Origin: Prionace glauca
Lineage: Eukaryota; Chordata; Chondrichthyes; Carcharhiniformes; Carcharhinidae
Reading direction: 5' to 3'
DNA length: 64,000 nucleotides
Assembly (NCBI GenBank): GCA_037974335.1
Contig: CM075760.1
Coordinates: forward strand, 27,119,402-27,183,401
Part shown: one piece after another, positions 10,911-21,221 of the stretch
Position numbering within the stretch: the first letter of the stretch is position 1
Layout: each line of letters opens with the position of its first letter
Notes under the pieces: model-generated
Told to the model about the DNA's origin: nothing
The model's database searches: none
The model's input: the letters and a program-made list of their open reading frames with translations, nothing else
Made by a program: the position numbers and the translations under genes

Positions 10911-11039
10911 TATCATAGAGTAATTTTAAATATACTCCTCATTATATATGAATGAGATCTGGTGAATGAAATTATTAAATTGCAAATGGATGGTAATTGG
11001 TGAAAATAATTACTATCTTTCTGAACTTTTTTTAATATT

Positions 11040-11735
11040 CTCCTTATTCGGTCCAGTGTCATTAATTACTCAGCACTGTCTCAGTTCATGTCTAAGAAGT
11101 TCCGATATCAGTAAAACTGTGCGAGACACTGCCTCAGTTTTATTCTCCTTGACAATGTTATTTTTAAAACTGTTTCTTTCACGGGATATGGGTCTCATTG
11201 GAATTTGGCATTTGACCATCCCCACATGGCACTCGGCACTAACTCATTACTATTTTCTTGAACCAGGCCCCTGCTTATATTAAAATACAGCCTGGCTCTG
11301 TTAATACTCTGCTAGACCAGAGCTCAGTTTACATTGCACACGGCATTCTCTCTGGTGATGTAATATTTGATACACACCCTGTATATATATTTCACTGTGG
11401 CAATTTTGTTCCTGCACTAACTATGCCTCTCTTTGAATTATGTTTGTTTTACTCCGCGGTTTTGTGAGATGAAGAGATAATATGTTGGAATAAATAGATT
11501 GTTATCAGGCAAGATCCAGAAACGGGCAGTATTGGATCTCCAGTATTTTATTGTGCTGTAATTTTCTTTGTTTTTTTGTTCTTCATTGACAGTGAATGCT
11601 ACACAGGACTTGATATCCACTTTCACTGCAGCCAGCAGAAGTAGATTTCAGATTTCTTTTCCAGTGTCCAAAACATCACACGGTTTTCCCTTGCAGAAGG
11701 ATGCAGGGAATTGTGTTCTCCCAGCCACTTTAATC
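11040..11735. other. unassigned DNA
   Basis: No gene found. Part of 11270-11420 faintly resembles the ~35-base degenerate array on the opposite strand (blocks such as CAGTTTACATTGCAC). Confidence 0.4.
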
Positions 11736-11739
11736 ATTA

Positions 11740-11990
11740 CTGGCATTGACCAGTGCAGTAAAAACTGAGTAAAAACTAATACAATATAAACGCGGATATG
11801 GACAATTGCAGAAATAAGATTGCATCGACTTTGATACAAACAGAGAGAGATCTAAATTAATATAAACAGAGATAATGTCTAGTTTAATATAAACAGAAAC
11901 ATGGTGACATATAATATAAGCAGGGACAGCGTCTAATTTAGTACAGACAGATAATATATCCAATTTACCATGTGCAAAGACAGACAACAT
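11740..11990. repeat. degenerate ~35-base tandem array
   Basis: The word 'TAATATAAACAGAGA' recurs with variation roughly every 30-40 bases (for example near 11780, 11855, 11885 and 11915). The same unit builds a larger array at 37265-38320 and, inverted, part of 30300-30640. Confidence 0.65.
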
Positions 11991-12085
11991 AACATTCTAC
12001 ATGCAAGGTAGAAAGAGTTAGGGTCCAGTGGAAAATAAACGAAGGCATGGCTCATAATACGAACTGACACAGGGTAAATTTACTG

Positions 12086-12160
12086 TAATGGCGGGGCAGG
12101 CTCGAAGGGCCAGATGGCCTAGTCCTGCTCCTATTTCTTATGTTTCTTATGTTCTTATAT
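12086..12160 (+). mobile_element. CR1 3' tail fragment (TTCTTATG type)
   Basis: Contains 'AATGGCGGGGCAGGCTCGAA', 'TGGCCTAGTCCTGCTCC' and a TTCTTATG-type end, as in the copies at 22320-22390 and 39800-39890. Only the last 75 bases are present. Confidence 0.75.
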
Positions 12161-12169
12161 TGGTTCAAT

Positions 12170-12780
12170 CCCCATGAAATTTGTAAAGACGGCCGACTCT
12201 CCCATCAAAATCTTACAGGACAGGAGTAACATGGGGTTCGCTGCAGGATGCAAAGTCCCCTCTGTACTGGCAAATTAATAACTCCTAAATCAGGAATAGC
12301 ATGAGTGAGATGCAAAGAGAATCTCCCTCTAAACTATCCAATTCAAACGTTCTTACAACATTATACTGTATATAAACAGAGTGAAACTCCGTCTATAAAT
12401 CTGTTCAAACAAAATTAAGGCAGAAAGAGCATGGACACTCTTCTGTGTAAAAACTCTCCTGCACTCTTCCTTCCGAGATCCAGGAGGCAGGTTTAAATTA
12501 GTGTTAGGTATAGGAGAAAGAGCCGTCCACACAGTTCCACAAAACACACCCAGGCTAGGTACAGCAGAGATTCGATACGGATTAAATCTTCCCTGACAAA
12601 GATATATCAACCATTCATAAACCAGGAACAATGAGTTCAGACGCAGAGTAAATATTCCTCTACTCTGTCCAGTCAAATACTCCAAGGACAGGGACAACAC
12701 CGGCTAAATATAGGGAAAGATTCCACATTGAATCCTTATCACCAGGTGGAACCGAGGTTAGGTGCAGGAGAAAATGTTTC
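12170..12780. repeat. degenerate ~70-80-base satellite
   Basis: Recurrent pieces such as 'CTCCCTCTAAACTATCCAATTCAAAC', 'CTCCGTCTATAAATCTGTTCAAAC', 'CCTCTACTCTGTCCAGTCAAATACTCC' and 'AGGTTAGGTGCAGGAGAAA' repeat about every 75 bases. I recall a very similar satellite ('CCTCTACACTGTCCCATC') from other cartilaginous-fish DNA. The array is flanked on each side by a CR1 tail fragment (12086-12160 and 12903-12977). Confidence 0.65.
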
Positions 12781-12902
12781 AAGCATTTCAAGATCATTGA
12801 TTTCTCAAGAGATCTTTTAGAGTAAATCTCATTCCAATTTATTGAATTATATTCTTTTAGAAACCTGTACCTGTGGCTGAGAGAATACATTGGGCAAACA
12901 TT

Positions 12903-12977
12903 GATTTTATCGAGCCCGGGGCAGGCTCGAGGGGCTAGATGGCCTACTCCTGCTCCCATTTCTTACGTTCTTGTATT
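12903..12977 (+). mobile_element. CR1 3' tail fragment (TTCTTATG type)
   Basis: Second isolated tail with 'GGGGCAGGCTCGAGGGGCTAG' and a TTCTTACG end. No ORF part remains. Confidence 0.7.
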
Positions 12978-12979
12978 CT

Positions 12980-13745
12980 TTTGCTGTGGAGTGAAGACGA
13001 TGAACCATCGTGGAGAGACAAGACGCAGAACCAGACAGGAGAAAGACAGAGACAGAGATGAAACACAGGAGATGTTCTGTGTTTTCTGTGTCATTACATT
13101 TCGGGATCAGAGGGATTATTTCCTAATTCTGAACATAGATATCATCATGATATTTTTCCTCACATAACTGATGAATAAATAATGTTGAAAAACAACCATT
13201 ACTGGAATCCGTTGATTGATTTGCATGGTTCTCTCTATTTCTGTGCTGTGTTACAGGTGGGGAAATATTTGTTGTGTTTTTGTCAGTCAACAATCTCATT
13301 TGGAATTACTATTCTTGTATTTATTTACATAAATACCTCACTGTTTACAATGAAATGTTCATGACAGAAAAACCAGATAAACCGTCACTTATTGATCAGT
13401 TTCAACTCAAAATAGCGATTTATTTTAAGAACTTTAACAGTTGGTTCAATATGAATAAAACTTTTTGAACATTCATAACTCCGGCTTGTACTTAACTACA
13501 ATAAAATAAGACATTTCATTTCAGAATTAGTTCTGAAAGTTCTGATGTCACAATTAATAAAGCATCTGTGAACAGGCTGATATTCCACTGAATGTTAATC
13601 TGATTGAGGATTTAATCTGTTTAAACTCGACTAGTTAAATAAAAAAACAGATCTGATGTCTGAAATATTCTTTCACAAATAGTGATCACTCTCACACGAG
13701 GGAAGAATAAAAAATGTGGTTATCACGAAGAGATACAATTATTTT
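12980..13745. other. unassigned AT-rich DNA
   Basis: I see no gene, RNA gene or clear repeat here. Confidence 0.5.
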
Positions 13746-13749
13746 TGCT

Positions 13750-14222
13750 CCCTCACAGGCGACAGGGAAGCGGGTTCGATTCTAACATTGGGTGACTGTG
13801 TGTGGTTTTCACATTCTATCCATATCCATGTGAGTTCCCTCCGAGTGCTCCAGTTTCCTTCCGCAGTCCCAGGATGTGCAGGTTAGGTGGATTGGCTGTG
13901 ATAAATTGCCCCTTCGCGCCCAATGATGAGCAAAGTAGAATCATAGAATCCCTACAGTGCAGAAGTAGAGCATTTGGTTCATCAAGTCTGCTATCCGGCA
14001 GAACATCCTTCCCAGGCCCAATGTAAATTGTCTATGCTAAATTTCCTGTTAGTGTCCAATAATGTGTAGGTTCGGGAGATTAGCCTGTGAATATGTGTGG
14101 TTGCCTGGATCGGATGAACGCTTGCCTAGGTAGGATGCTGTGCTGGAGAGCCCGCTGCAGAGTTATTGGACCGAATGACCATGTTGAACTGTAGGGATTC
14201 TATGATTTTATGCTTCTATGAT
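13750..14222 (+). mobile_element. tRNA-derived SINE with a second SINE piece inside
   Basis: A B-box-like GGGTTCGATTC near 13772 is followed by the common body ('CCTCCGAGTGCTCCAGTTTCC', 'GTCCCAGGATGTGCAGGTTAG') and, near 14200, by the end 'AACTGTAGGGATTCTATGAT'. About 13938-14025 is the reversed end of another SINE copy ('AATCATAGAATCCCTACAGT'). From memory this resembles the tRNA-derived HE1/HER SINEs of elasmobranchs; the assignment needs a library search. Confidence 0.7.
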
Positions 14223-14229
14223 CAGGCAG

Positions 14230-14970
14230 AGCAGTGATTATATTCACATTAATCTCAGCGATTCCAAAATATTACAAATTATGGGGGAATTTGAATGTAT
14301 AGAACATTTTACCCGACCTCATGTCGCCCCAAAGTTATTAAAACTCACTGAGGTACCTTTGCTGAATTTAGTCGCTGTTCTCATGTTGTAACTAACCAGG
14401 TAAGTTACGTACCACAAACTCCCACAAACCCGGTTGTGATAAATGGCCAACAAATTTGCGATTTTCTTTGACAAATGAGGTTTTGGGTCGGACATTGGAC
14501 AGAACAGATTTGCTGTTCATAATTATATCAAGAGATTTGACATCCTGGCATTGATGTTAAATACGAATCTGGTTCTCTCTCTCTGATGATACCCATTGAG
14601 ATGCTGAGTAGCACTGTTGCTGTTTTAGTTTTAGATTTCCGGAATCTGCAGCAATTTGCACTGATTTTATTGAATTTCTGGATGCGAGCGTCACTGACAA
14701 AGTTAACATTAATTGGTGATTGTGAACCACCTTGCTGAAACCTGCCCTCTGGATGGGTGACTTTCCACTGCCGCTTTAATACAACTGGGTGGCTTTCTCG
14801 AATATTTCAGTGGTGGTGAAGGGTTATTTTCATCACATGGAACTGGAGTCTGTGTAGGACAGACAGGGGAAAGATAGGAATACTCGGTTTATAGTTATTT
14901 GCAAGAGAAGATGTTGTTTGAAGTATAAAAACAATTCTGTGGATTCTGGAATTCAAACCCAAAGAGAAAA
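14230..14970. other. mostly unassigned DNA
   Basis: Apart from a single inverted-repeat-element arm at about 14575-14660 ('TTTCCGGAATCTGCAGCAATTTGC') nothing is recognisable. Confidence 0.45.
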
Positions 14971-14974
14971 TGCT

Positions 14975-15090
14975 GTAAAACCTCAGCAGGCCTGGCAATA
15001 TTTGTAAGGAGAGGGAACAGCTGACGTTTCGAGTCCAGATGTCCTGAGACTGTCCAGCATTTTCTCTTCACGTTGTTTTAAGTGTCTTTG
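14975..15090. mobile_element. single arm of the inverted-repeat element
   Basis: 'CAGCAGGCCTGGCAATATTTGTAAGGAGAG' and 'TGACGTTTCGAGTCCAGATG' match the left arm of the element at 10115-10625. The other arm is absent here. Confidence 0.55.
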
Positions 15091-15169
15091 GGTGGAATAA
15101 ATTGATTCTGAATCTCTGGGGCGGAGGAATTGTGGGTTGATCCAAGACTATCATACTGAAGAAGAGACT

Positions 15170-15315
15170 ATAAACCCTATCAGGGACGGGTCGGACCCAG
15201 ACCATCCAGTTGCTGCCCATATTGAACACTTTGTCTTTACAGCTCAGTCTCAGGGAGCCTCAGGGATGCCCGGTTTCTGCCTCTGGCTGAGTCAACACAA
15301 CCTCCGATTCGACAC
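15170..15315 (-). pseudogene. IGHV pseudogene (partial)
   Basis: The minus strand reads [15 protein letters not shown], then an in-frame stop, then SLRLSCKDKVFNM and NWMVWVRPVPD. The order DVVLTQPE, Cys in SLRLSC and Trp in VWVRP matches frameworks 1 and 2 of the intact V at 6546-6853, with a different CDR1. Similarity ends after framework 2; frameworks 3 onward, the recombination signal and a clear leader are missing. The upstream intron has been split by a LINE tail (15325-15606). No D or J relics were found to its left. It is a dead relic of a second IgH cluster. Confidence 0.85.
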
Positions 15316-15324
15316 TTTAAAAAA

Positions 15325-15606
15325 AACTATGACAAGAAAACACAACTCACCCCGGGCACACTCTCTCACCTTTTTCCATCAGGGACTAGGCAAAAAACAA
15401 AGTCTGAGGACACTACAAACCGACTCAGAAACAATTTCTTTACAGCTGCAATCAGATTTTTGAATGGATCTACCTCGCATTAAATTGATATTTTTCTAGA
15501 CCAGAGCTATGACTGCAACATAATATTCTTCACTCTCTCCCTTCCTTCTCTATTCACGGTATGCTCCGTCTGTATAGTGCGCAAGACTGTGTACTAATGT
15601 GTGTGA
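15325..15606 (+). mobile_element. LINE 3' end, family G
   Basis: 'TTACAGCTGCAATCAGATTTTTGAATGGATC', 'GGTATGCTCCGTCTGTATAG' and a final 'AATAATAAATCAAAT' are the familiar 3' end of a non-LTR element common in cartilaginous fish. An RT part of what I believe is the same family is at 46140-47045. It lies inside the leader intron of the IGHV pseudogene and is absent from the intact V, so it inserted after the duplication. Confidence 0.65.
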
Positions 15607-16079
15607 TAATAATAAATCAAATAAAATATATCAAAAAACACCGAGGATTATTCCCAGTGAATTGATTGCTGACACTGGAATATTCAACAGACAGAATAGC
15701 ACTGAGGCAGAAAGAGTGAGATCCATTGGAACGTCTCTGCTAGTCCAAAAGGTGAAATTATATTTGAGCCTCTGTTATAGAGAGAAAAACAATTTGATTG
15801 TAAATCAAGTCCCTTAATTCTGCATCCCCTTTCACAAGAGAATAGACATAAAGAAGATGACATGACCTTATCAGGGTAAAAACGCCAGTCTGATTTGCAC
15901 ATTGCAGCAAAAATATAATCCATTTGAAGAATTATTATCGATTTATGTAACTAATTGCTGGAATAATTTTATTTCAGGTGTGGGTAGCTGTCACTGTAAT
16001 TTGGGACTGGATACAAAAAGGAGGGAAGAAATGGCCTAATGTTATCGCTCGGCAATTAATGCACAAACTTAACTAATTT
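15607..16079. repeat. rest of IGHV pseudogene intron and flank (copy B)
   Basis: 15610-15720 aligns with the intact V intron (6867-6960: 'AAACACCGNGGATTA', 'TTGCTGA..CTGGAA'), and 15940-16015 aligns with 7545-7610. No working leader exon could be seen. Confidence 0.65.
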
Positions 16080-16345
16080 TCTCAGGACCCGACTTCGAAT
16101 CCCACCACCACAGATGGTGGGATTTAAATTCAGTAAAAAAAGCATCTGGAAATAAGAATCCACTTATGGTCATGATATCATTGTCGATTGTGTAAAAACC
16201 TACCTGCTTCACTAATGTATTTTAGAGAAGGGAATCTGCCGTCCTTACCTGGTCTGGCCTATGTTTGATCCAAGAGCCACAGCAATGTGATTGGCTCTCA
16301 CTGCCCTCGGACAAGAAGTAGGCAATAAATTCTGATCAACCAAAG
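16080..16345 (+). mobile_element. SINE, second family
   Basis: Contains CTTCGAATCCCACC (B-box type), 'GGTGGGATTTAAATTCAGTAAA', 'ATCATTGTCGATTG' and 'CCGTCCTTACCTGGTCTGGCC'. This is the clearest copy of this family in the window. A first-family SINE is inserted at its 3' end. Confidence 0.65.
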
Positions 16346-16349
16346 GTGC

Positions 16350-16655
16350 CCATGTCATAGAATCATTACAGAGCAGAAGAAGGCCTTTTGGCCTATCAGA
16401 CCCAAACCCACAACATTCCCATCCAAGTCTATCCCCATCACCCCACTTATATTCCCTGCTAATTCTCTTGACACGATTGGACAATTCATCATCGTGGATC
16501 AACCTAAGCGGCATATCCTTGAACAATGTGAGTAAATGAGCAGGCAATTGGAGAATATTCAGACTCCACACAGACAGACCCAAACCGGGAGTTGAACCCG
16601 GGTCCCTGGCGCTTTGTGGCAGAAACCCTAACATATATGTCACTGTGACATCCAC
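16350..16655 (-). mobile_element. tRNA-derived SINE (first family)
   Basis: On the minus strand it starts with an A-box-like part and GGGTTCAACTCCCGG (B box). It ends in 'TAATGATTCTATGAC'. Its 3' end abuts the second-family SINE. Length about 305 bases, close to full. Confidence 0.7.
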
Positions 16656-18243
16656 AAATTAATTCAAAAAGGACAATCCTCATGTGATGCAATATTACAC
16701 GTTAGATTTCCCCAACGGCTCCTTTATCCTGTGAAAATTAACACTGAAAGAAAACTGGTGGACTTATAATTAATTGAGTTGACAGGGAAACATGACATCG
16801 ACATCAACCTTTGACAGAGAATTTATAGAATCCGAATGGACACGGCGATCAGGAAAGTTCTTTGTCAACATCCAAATCATTGCTGCTCATTTTATTGGCC
16901 ACCGGCTGTAGAACATTCACTGGTAGTGGGAACTCAGGATATTAGGACTTTGTGGCATATTGCACAATATCACAAAAAATAAATGATTTGTCTTCCACTA
17001 AACCAGGCCGTTTCTTCACACATTGGCAGCTATGAGAGCGACTGTTAAATAATCGAAATCAGATTGTGCTGGACAACAGAACATGGTGCTGATTAGGTAT
17101 AAGAGAGGTTGTCTTTTTAAAGAGGTGCAGAACGCTTAGAATATTCCAGGTATCCGCGCTTTTCAAGACAATTGTATGATTTTATTTTACTTTTAATTAT
17201 TTTCATTTTTGGGCCATTGCACTGATCTCATTGGACTGAGGGGGTGGGGAGGTCAAAATCTCTTCCTTGCAGGTCATGAAGTTACTCACAAAGTAGCTTT
17301 AATTGTTGGAAGGACATTTATTTGGAAGTTATACAAATGAAATAGCATCTGGCCAATTTACTCGTTCCCCATACTATTTAATCACAGTGCAGCCCTTTAA
17401 AATATTTGCTTGGAAGGAATACCATTTTAAAAACGTTTCTTTATTATGGGAATCAAGCATTTATTGTATAACTGGATAAGTCCCATTTAATCCTTACATA
17501 TTCGCGCTAATCTGTTCCACGCAGTATTTGGCAGCAGTCCAACTTGCTGCCAACTGCCCGAAGATATTAACAGGAAGCATCTGACGGTGTTTGTTCAGTA
17601 AGTCAAAGATCTGTTTCCTCAGTACTGAACAGATGGCTGCAAGCCAACTTCAAACTCTTAGCATTGTCAATAGAGCCTATTTATAAACAAATCTGCCCAG
17701 CAACAACTCGAGGCAATTTTATTATTTTTTAAAGCTGTAAACGTATATGAATGCTTCCCATTTCATTGGAAAAAAAGCCACTCAGATTCTCTGGCACCTT
17801 GTTAGTAACAATGATGATCTCTCCAACCCAACGAAACACTGTGATGGATGGATAGAAATAAATACAGGCAGATTGTGAGAGTTGATTCAGAGAGGTGATA
17901 TATCTTATACTGCATAAACATGTAGGCTGGTGTTTTATTTCACTTTATTCTTCCATGGGACGTGGGGGTCTCTGGAAAGAACAACAGTTATTTCCTGTGC
18001 TTAATTCCTTTTCAGCTGAGTGGTGTGTTAGGGCATCTCAGAAGGAATTGCCCAGTTATATATATGGCGGTCCATCTTGAGTTACACCCTGCTGAGACCA
18101 AGTAGGGATGGCAGATGTCCTTCACTGGGGAATCAGAGGGTTATCTCGTCGCTATCAGTATGAATCAAAATTTATTGATTGAATTCAAATTCCACCTGCT
18201 GCCATGGTCGGATTTAATCTCAATTTAATTTAATTTAATTCCA
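16656..18243. repeat. IgH 5' flank, duplication copy B
   Basis: Aligns in order with 7720-9230 of copy A, including the second-family SINE at 17920-18240 (minus strand). No recognisable gene. Copy B is interrupted by SINE and LINE insertions that copy A lacks. Confidence 0.75.
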
Positions 18244-18790
18244 GAGATTCACCACCCTTTGAGTGAAGAAGTTCCTCCTCAACTCCATTCTAAACTGCCG
18301 CCCCCCCCCCCCCTCCCTTATCTTGAGGCTGTGCCCTCTAGTCCTACTGTCTTTTTTGAGCGGGAAGAGTCTCTCCACTTCTATCCTATCCATCCCCTTC
18401 ATTATCTTATCGTCTCTATAAGATCCCCCCTCATCCTTCTAAATTCCAACCAGTGCAGACCCAGTCTATTCAGCCTCTCTTCAAAGTTCAACCCTCTCAT
18501 CTCCGGTATCAGCCGAGTGACCCCCCTCTGCATTCCATCCAAGGCCAAAATATCTTTGCGCAGGTGCGGCGCCCAAAACTGCACACAGTACTCCAGCGGC
18601 GGCCTCGCCAGTACCCTGTACAGTTGCAGCAAGACCTCCCTACTTTTATATCCTTTCCCCCTCGCTATGAAGGCCAGCATTCCATTCGCCTTCCTGATCA
18701 CGTGCTGCACCTGCCGGCTGGGTTTTTGCGACTCATGCACAAGGACCTCCAGGTCCCTCTGCACCGTAGCATGCTGCAGTTTTTCGCCCT
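18244..18790 (-). mobile_element. CR1 LINE 3' part (TTCTTATG family)
   Basis: The minus strand is the C-terminal end of a CR1 ORF2: QVQHVIRKANGMLAFIARG, YCVQFWAPHLRKDILAL and RGLNFEERLNRLGLHWLEFR are readable. It is 5'-truncated. It interrupts the second-family SINE of duplication copy B, so it is younger than the duplication. Confidence 0.85.
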
Positions 18791-18894
18791 AGAAAAAGTA
18801 ATTTTTTATTTTTGAGAATTTATTTATTTTTATTTATTTATTTTTGTGAATTTTTACTATTTATTTTTGTGAATGGAGAATTATTGGTAATATT

Positions 18895-19600
18895 GGCGTC
18901 AGGCGATGACCACCTCCAAAAATGTGGAATCTGACCGTTGCCCCTTGTCACTCAATGATATTGCAACACTGAATCAATAACTATCAACATCTTCGAGGTT
19001 ACCATTGGGTAATCGCTGTGTTAGCTGGGTATATTCATGCTCCAGCTGGAATATCAGCTCAGCCTGCTGTGAGTAACCCACCCCCTAACTCCCCAAACCT
19101 GTGCACCATCTGCACGACACATATTAGGGGACAAAAATGGTTCTCTCCACTTACTTGAATAGGTACAGCTCAAACAACATTCAAAAATCTTCATCCCATT
19201 CAGGCCAAAGCAGCCGGCTTGACAGGAATAACACTCCCTCCTCCACACAGAGCATCATTATGTACCATCTACAAGTTTCACTTCCGAACCTCACCAAGGC
19301 TCCTTAAAAAGCCACACAGTGGGTTGCTATTTGCAAGAACAGGGTAACAGTTACCAGGAAATATCACCTATAAGTTCCCCTCCAAGTTAGTCATATACCT
19401 GATGTGGAAATATATCATCCTTCCATCACTGTCGCGGGACCGAGATCCCAGAACTGCCTCTGTAACAGGACCGTATGGGTATCTACACCACAGGGTCTGC
19501 AGCAATTCAAGAAGGTAGCTTACCACCAGTTTACTAAAGGCAATGAGGAATAGGCAACAAATACTGACTAGGCCAGCAACATCCATATCCCTTAAATTAA
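18895..19600 (+). mobile_element. LINE 3' part, family F
   Basis: About 700 bases matching the 3' ORF end and terminus of family F: 'CACCCCCTAACTCCCCAAACC', 'CACCATCTGCACGACACAT', 'CAGGCCAAAGCAGCCGGCTTG', 'AAGTTCCCCTCCAAGTTAGTC' and 'GAGGAATAGGCAACAAATACTG'. Frames are broken. A shorter copy sits at the same relative place in duplication copy A (10690-10910). Confidence 0.65.
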
Positions 19601-19714
19601 AACATCAACATATCAATGTTTATGAATGGATGATAACTAATGAACACAGTTGGGCATCTTTGTAAATGGATGGCAACTGATGGAAATAAATATCAACTTT
19701 CTGAACATTTATGA

Positions 19715-20165
19715 CCTTCTCTTTCTCTGCCAGAAGATAGGTTCCATTCCACAGGAGATTCATGATTCAGAAACATCACACTATCCGAAGACAAGGCCGA
19801 CAGAAGAGATGGCAACATCTGTAGGTGTATCTCAATCTTAACATTACGGGACAGGCCTTTGATAGGATGACAATTGTGTTACTCATCTGCTTAAAGACCG
19901 GGATTAACCTGAAGCGCAGTTTATGTTGGGAGATATACATATTATACCCGTACATGGATGAATCTCAGTAAGACATTCGATACTAACATCAGGTCAGAGA
20001 CGACACATTTCGGGGAACTAAGCTCTCCATCAGAAAATTCTCAGTCTCATTTATGACACAGAAAAGGACAATTTACAACACAACTGATAGCTTATGGACA
20101 ACACTTAGGGTTGAATCAACTTCTCAAAAATTGTCCTCCTCAGTCATCAACAAATGTGAAATGTA
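19715..20165. other. unassigned DNA
   Basis: No gene or clear repeat seen. The IgH flank duplication cannot be followed past about 19712. Confidence 0.45.
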
Positions 20166-20169
20166 AAGA

Positions 20170-21220
20170 AAAGACACCAAGCTAAAATGAATATAGCAAA
20201 GAACAAAAAACAAAGAACAAAGAACAACACAGCACAGGAAACAGGCCCCTCGGCCCAACGAGCTCACACTGCCATCTTAACAATGCGTTTTTCCTCCTCC
20301 ACCCTTGACCCGTGTCTATGCTTATGGTACCCCCATAGGAAACCAGATTAAGGGGAGAATAATTTAGGGACAATTTGTTACACCAATCAGCCGAAGAGCA
20401 CATCTTTGGGGTGTGGGAGGAAACCGGAGCACCCAGAGGAAACTCACGCAACCACAGGGAGAAGGCGCAAATTCCCACAGACACTGGCCTAAATCCATGT
20501 ATCTGCACAGCCAACAGTGATAGTCACTGAGCTGTTGTGGTGCCCATCTGCTGGTCCAGTTTTAAACATACACAAACGACGCAAAGTACTAGGCCACTCT
20601 CGAAACATCCAAGAGCAGCCCACACACGACCCACCGTGTGCCTGCCCCTCGTTAGACAACAAGGTGGACCGACACACCTGTGGAGTAAAAGAGAAAAATA
20701 TCAACACGTGTAGCATTAGATTTCCAGGAACGTCCCGAGGCTCTGATCCTTATTAAAACAATCTCCTATAACCCTCCATCCCTAATTTGCTCATGTGTCT
20801 ATCTAAGTAAACCTTAAACAAGTCCAGCGTGCCTGCCTCCACCACCCTACTTGGCAGTGCATTCCATACCCCCACGACCCTCTGTGTGAAAAACCTCCCT
20901 CTAGCATCCAAATCCCTCACCTTAAGTCATTGTCCCCTCGTGATATTTGTCTCCAATCTAGGAAAAAGCCTGCCACTGTTTACTCTATCTATACCCTTCT
21001 TGGTTTTATACACCTCTATTAGATCCACCCTCAATCTCCGTCTTTCTAAGGAAAACAGCCCCAGTTTACCAAATCTTTCCTCATAACCCAGTCCTTCCAT
21101 ACCAGGCAGCATCCTGGTAAACCTCCTCTGCGCTCTCTCCAGGGTTTCCACGTCCTTTCTGTAGTCAGGTGACCAGAACTGGACGCAGTACTCCAAATGC
21201 GGTCTAACCAACGTTCTGGA
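20170..21220 (-). mobile_element. CR1 LINE 3' part (TTTGTTC family), copy A1
   Basis: The minus strand holds, from right to left, the ORF2 C-terminus (RPHLEYCVQFWSP, LERAQRRFTRMLPGMEG, LRVDLIEVYKTKKG), then a long 3' UTR (about 20190-20830), ending in a CAAAGAA-type terminal repeat near 20195. The 3' UTR contains a stretch related to the first-family SINE ('GTGGGAGGAAACCGGAGCACC'). The copy is 5'-truncated at about 21220, where it abuts another copy. Confidence 0.8.
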
Positions 21221-21221
21221 A

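Larger units (their letters stand above)
7132..11040. repeat. IgH 5' flank, duplication copy A
   Basis: Much of this flank aligns to 15730-19712. Matching landmarks include 7725-8030 with 16765-17030 (the 'GCCACCGGCTGT' and 'TTGCACAATATCACAA' words), 8460-8830 with 17500-17870 (for example 'CCACNCAGTATTTGGCAGCA'), 9040-9090 with 18100-18150 ('GTAGGGATGGCAGAT'), and 10960-11035 with 19640-19712 ('AAATGGATGG'). Together with the V match at 6700-6870 and 15170-15315 this is a tandem duplication of at least 4.3 kb including an IgH V gene. No coding gene is recognisable in the flank itself. Confidence 0.8.

Noticed and set aside
11560-11660. Possible relic D/J signal of the decayed IgH copy (TTTTTTTGT followed by GACAGTGAATG)
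   Set aside because: No heptamer-spacer-nonamer of correct length could be fitted, and no J motif follows.
16245-16655. 136-codon minus-strand frame
   Set aside because: It is made of two adjoining SINEs.
18259-18815. Plus-strand frames of 177 and 120 codons
   Set aside because: Antisense of a CR1 ORF2 end on the minus strand.
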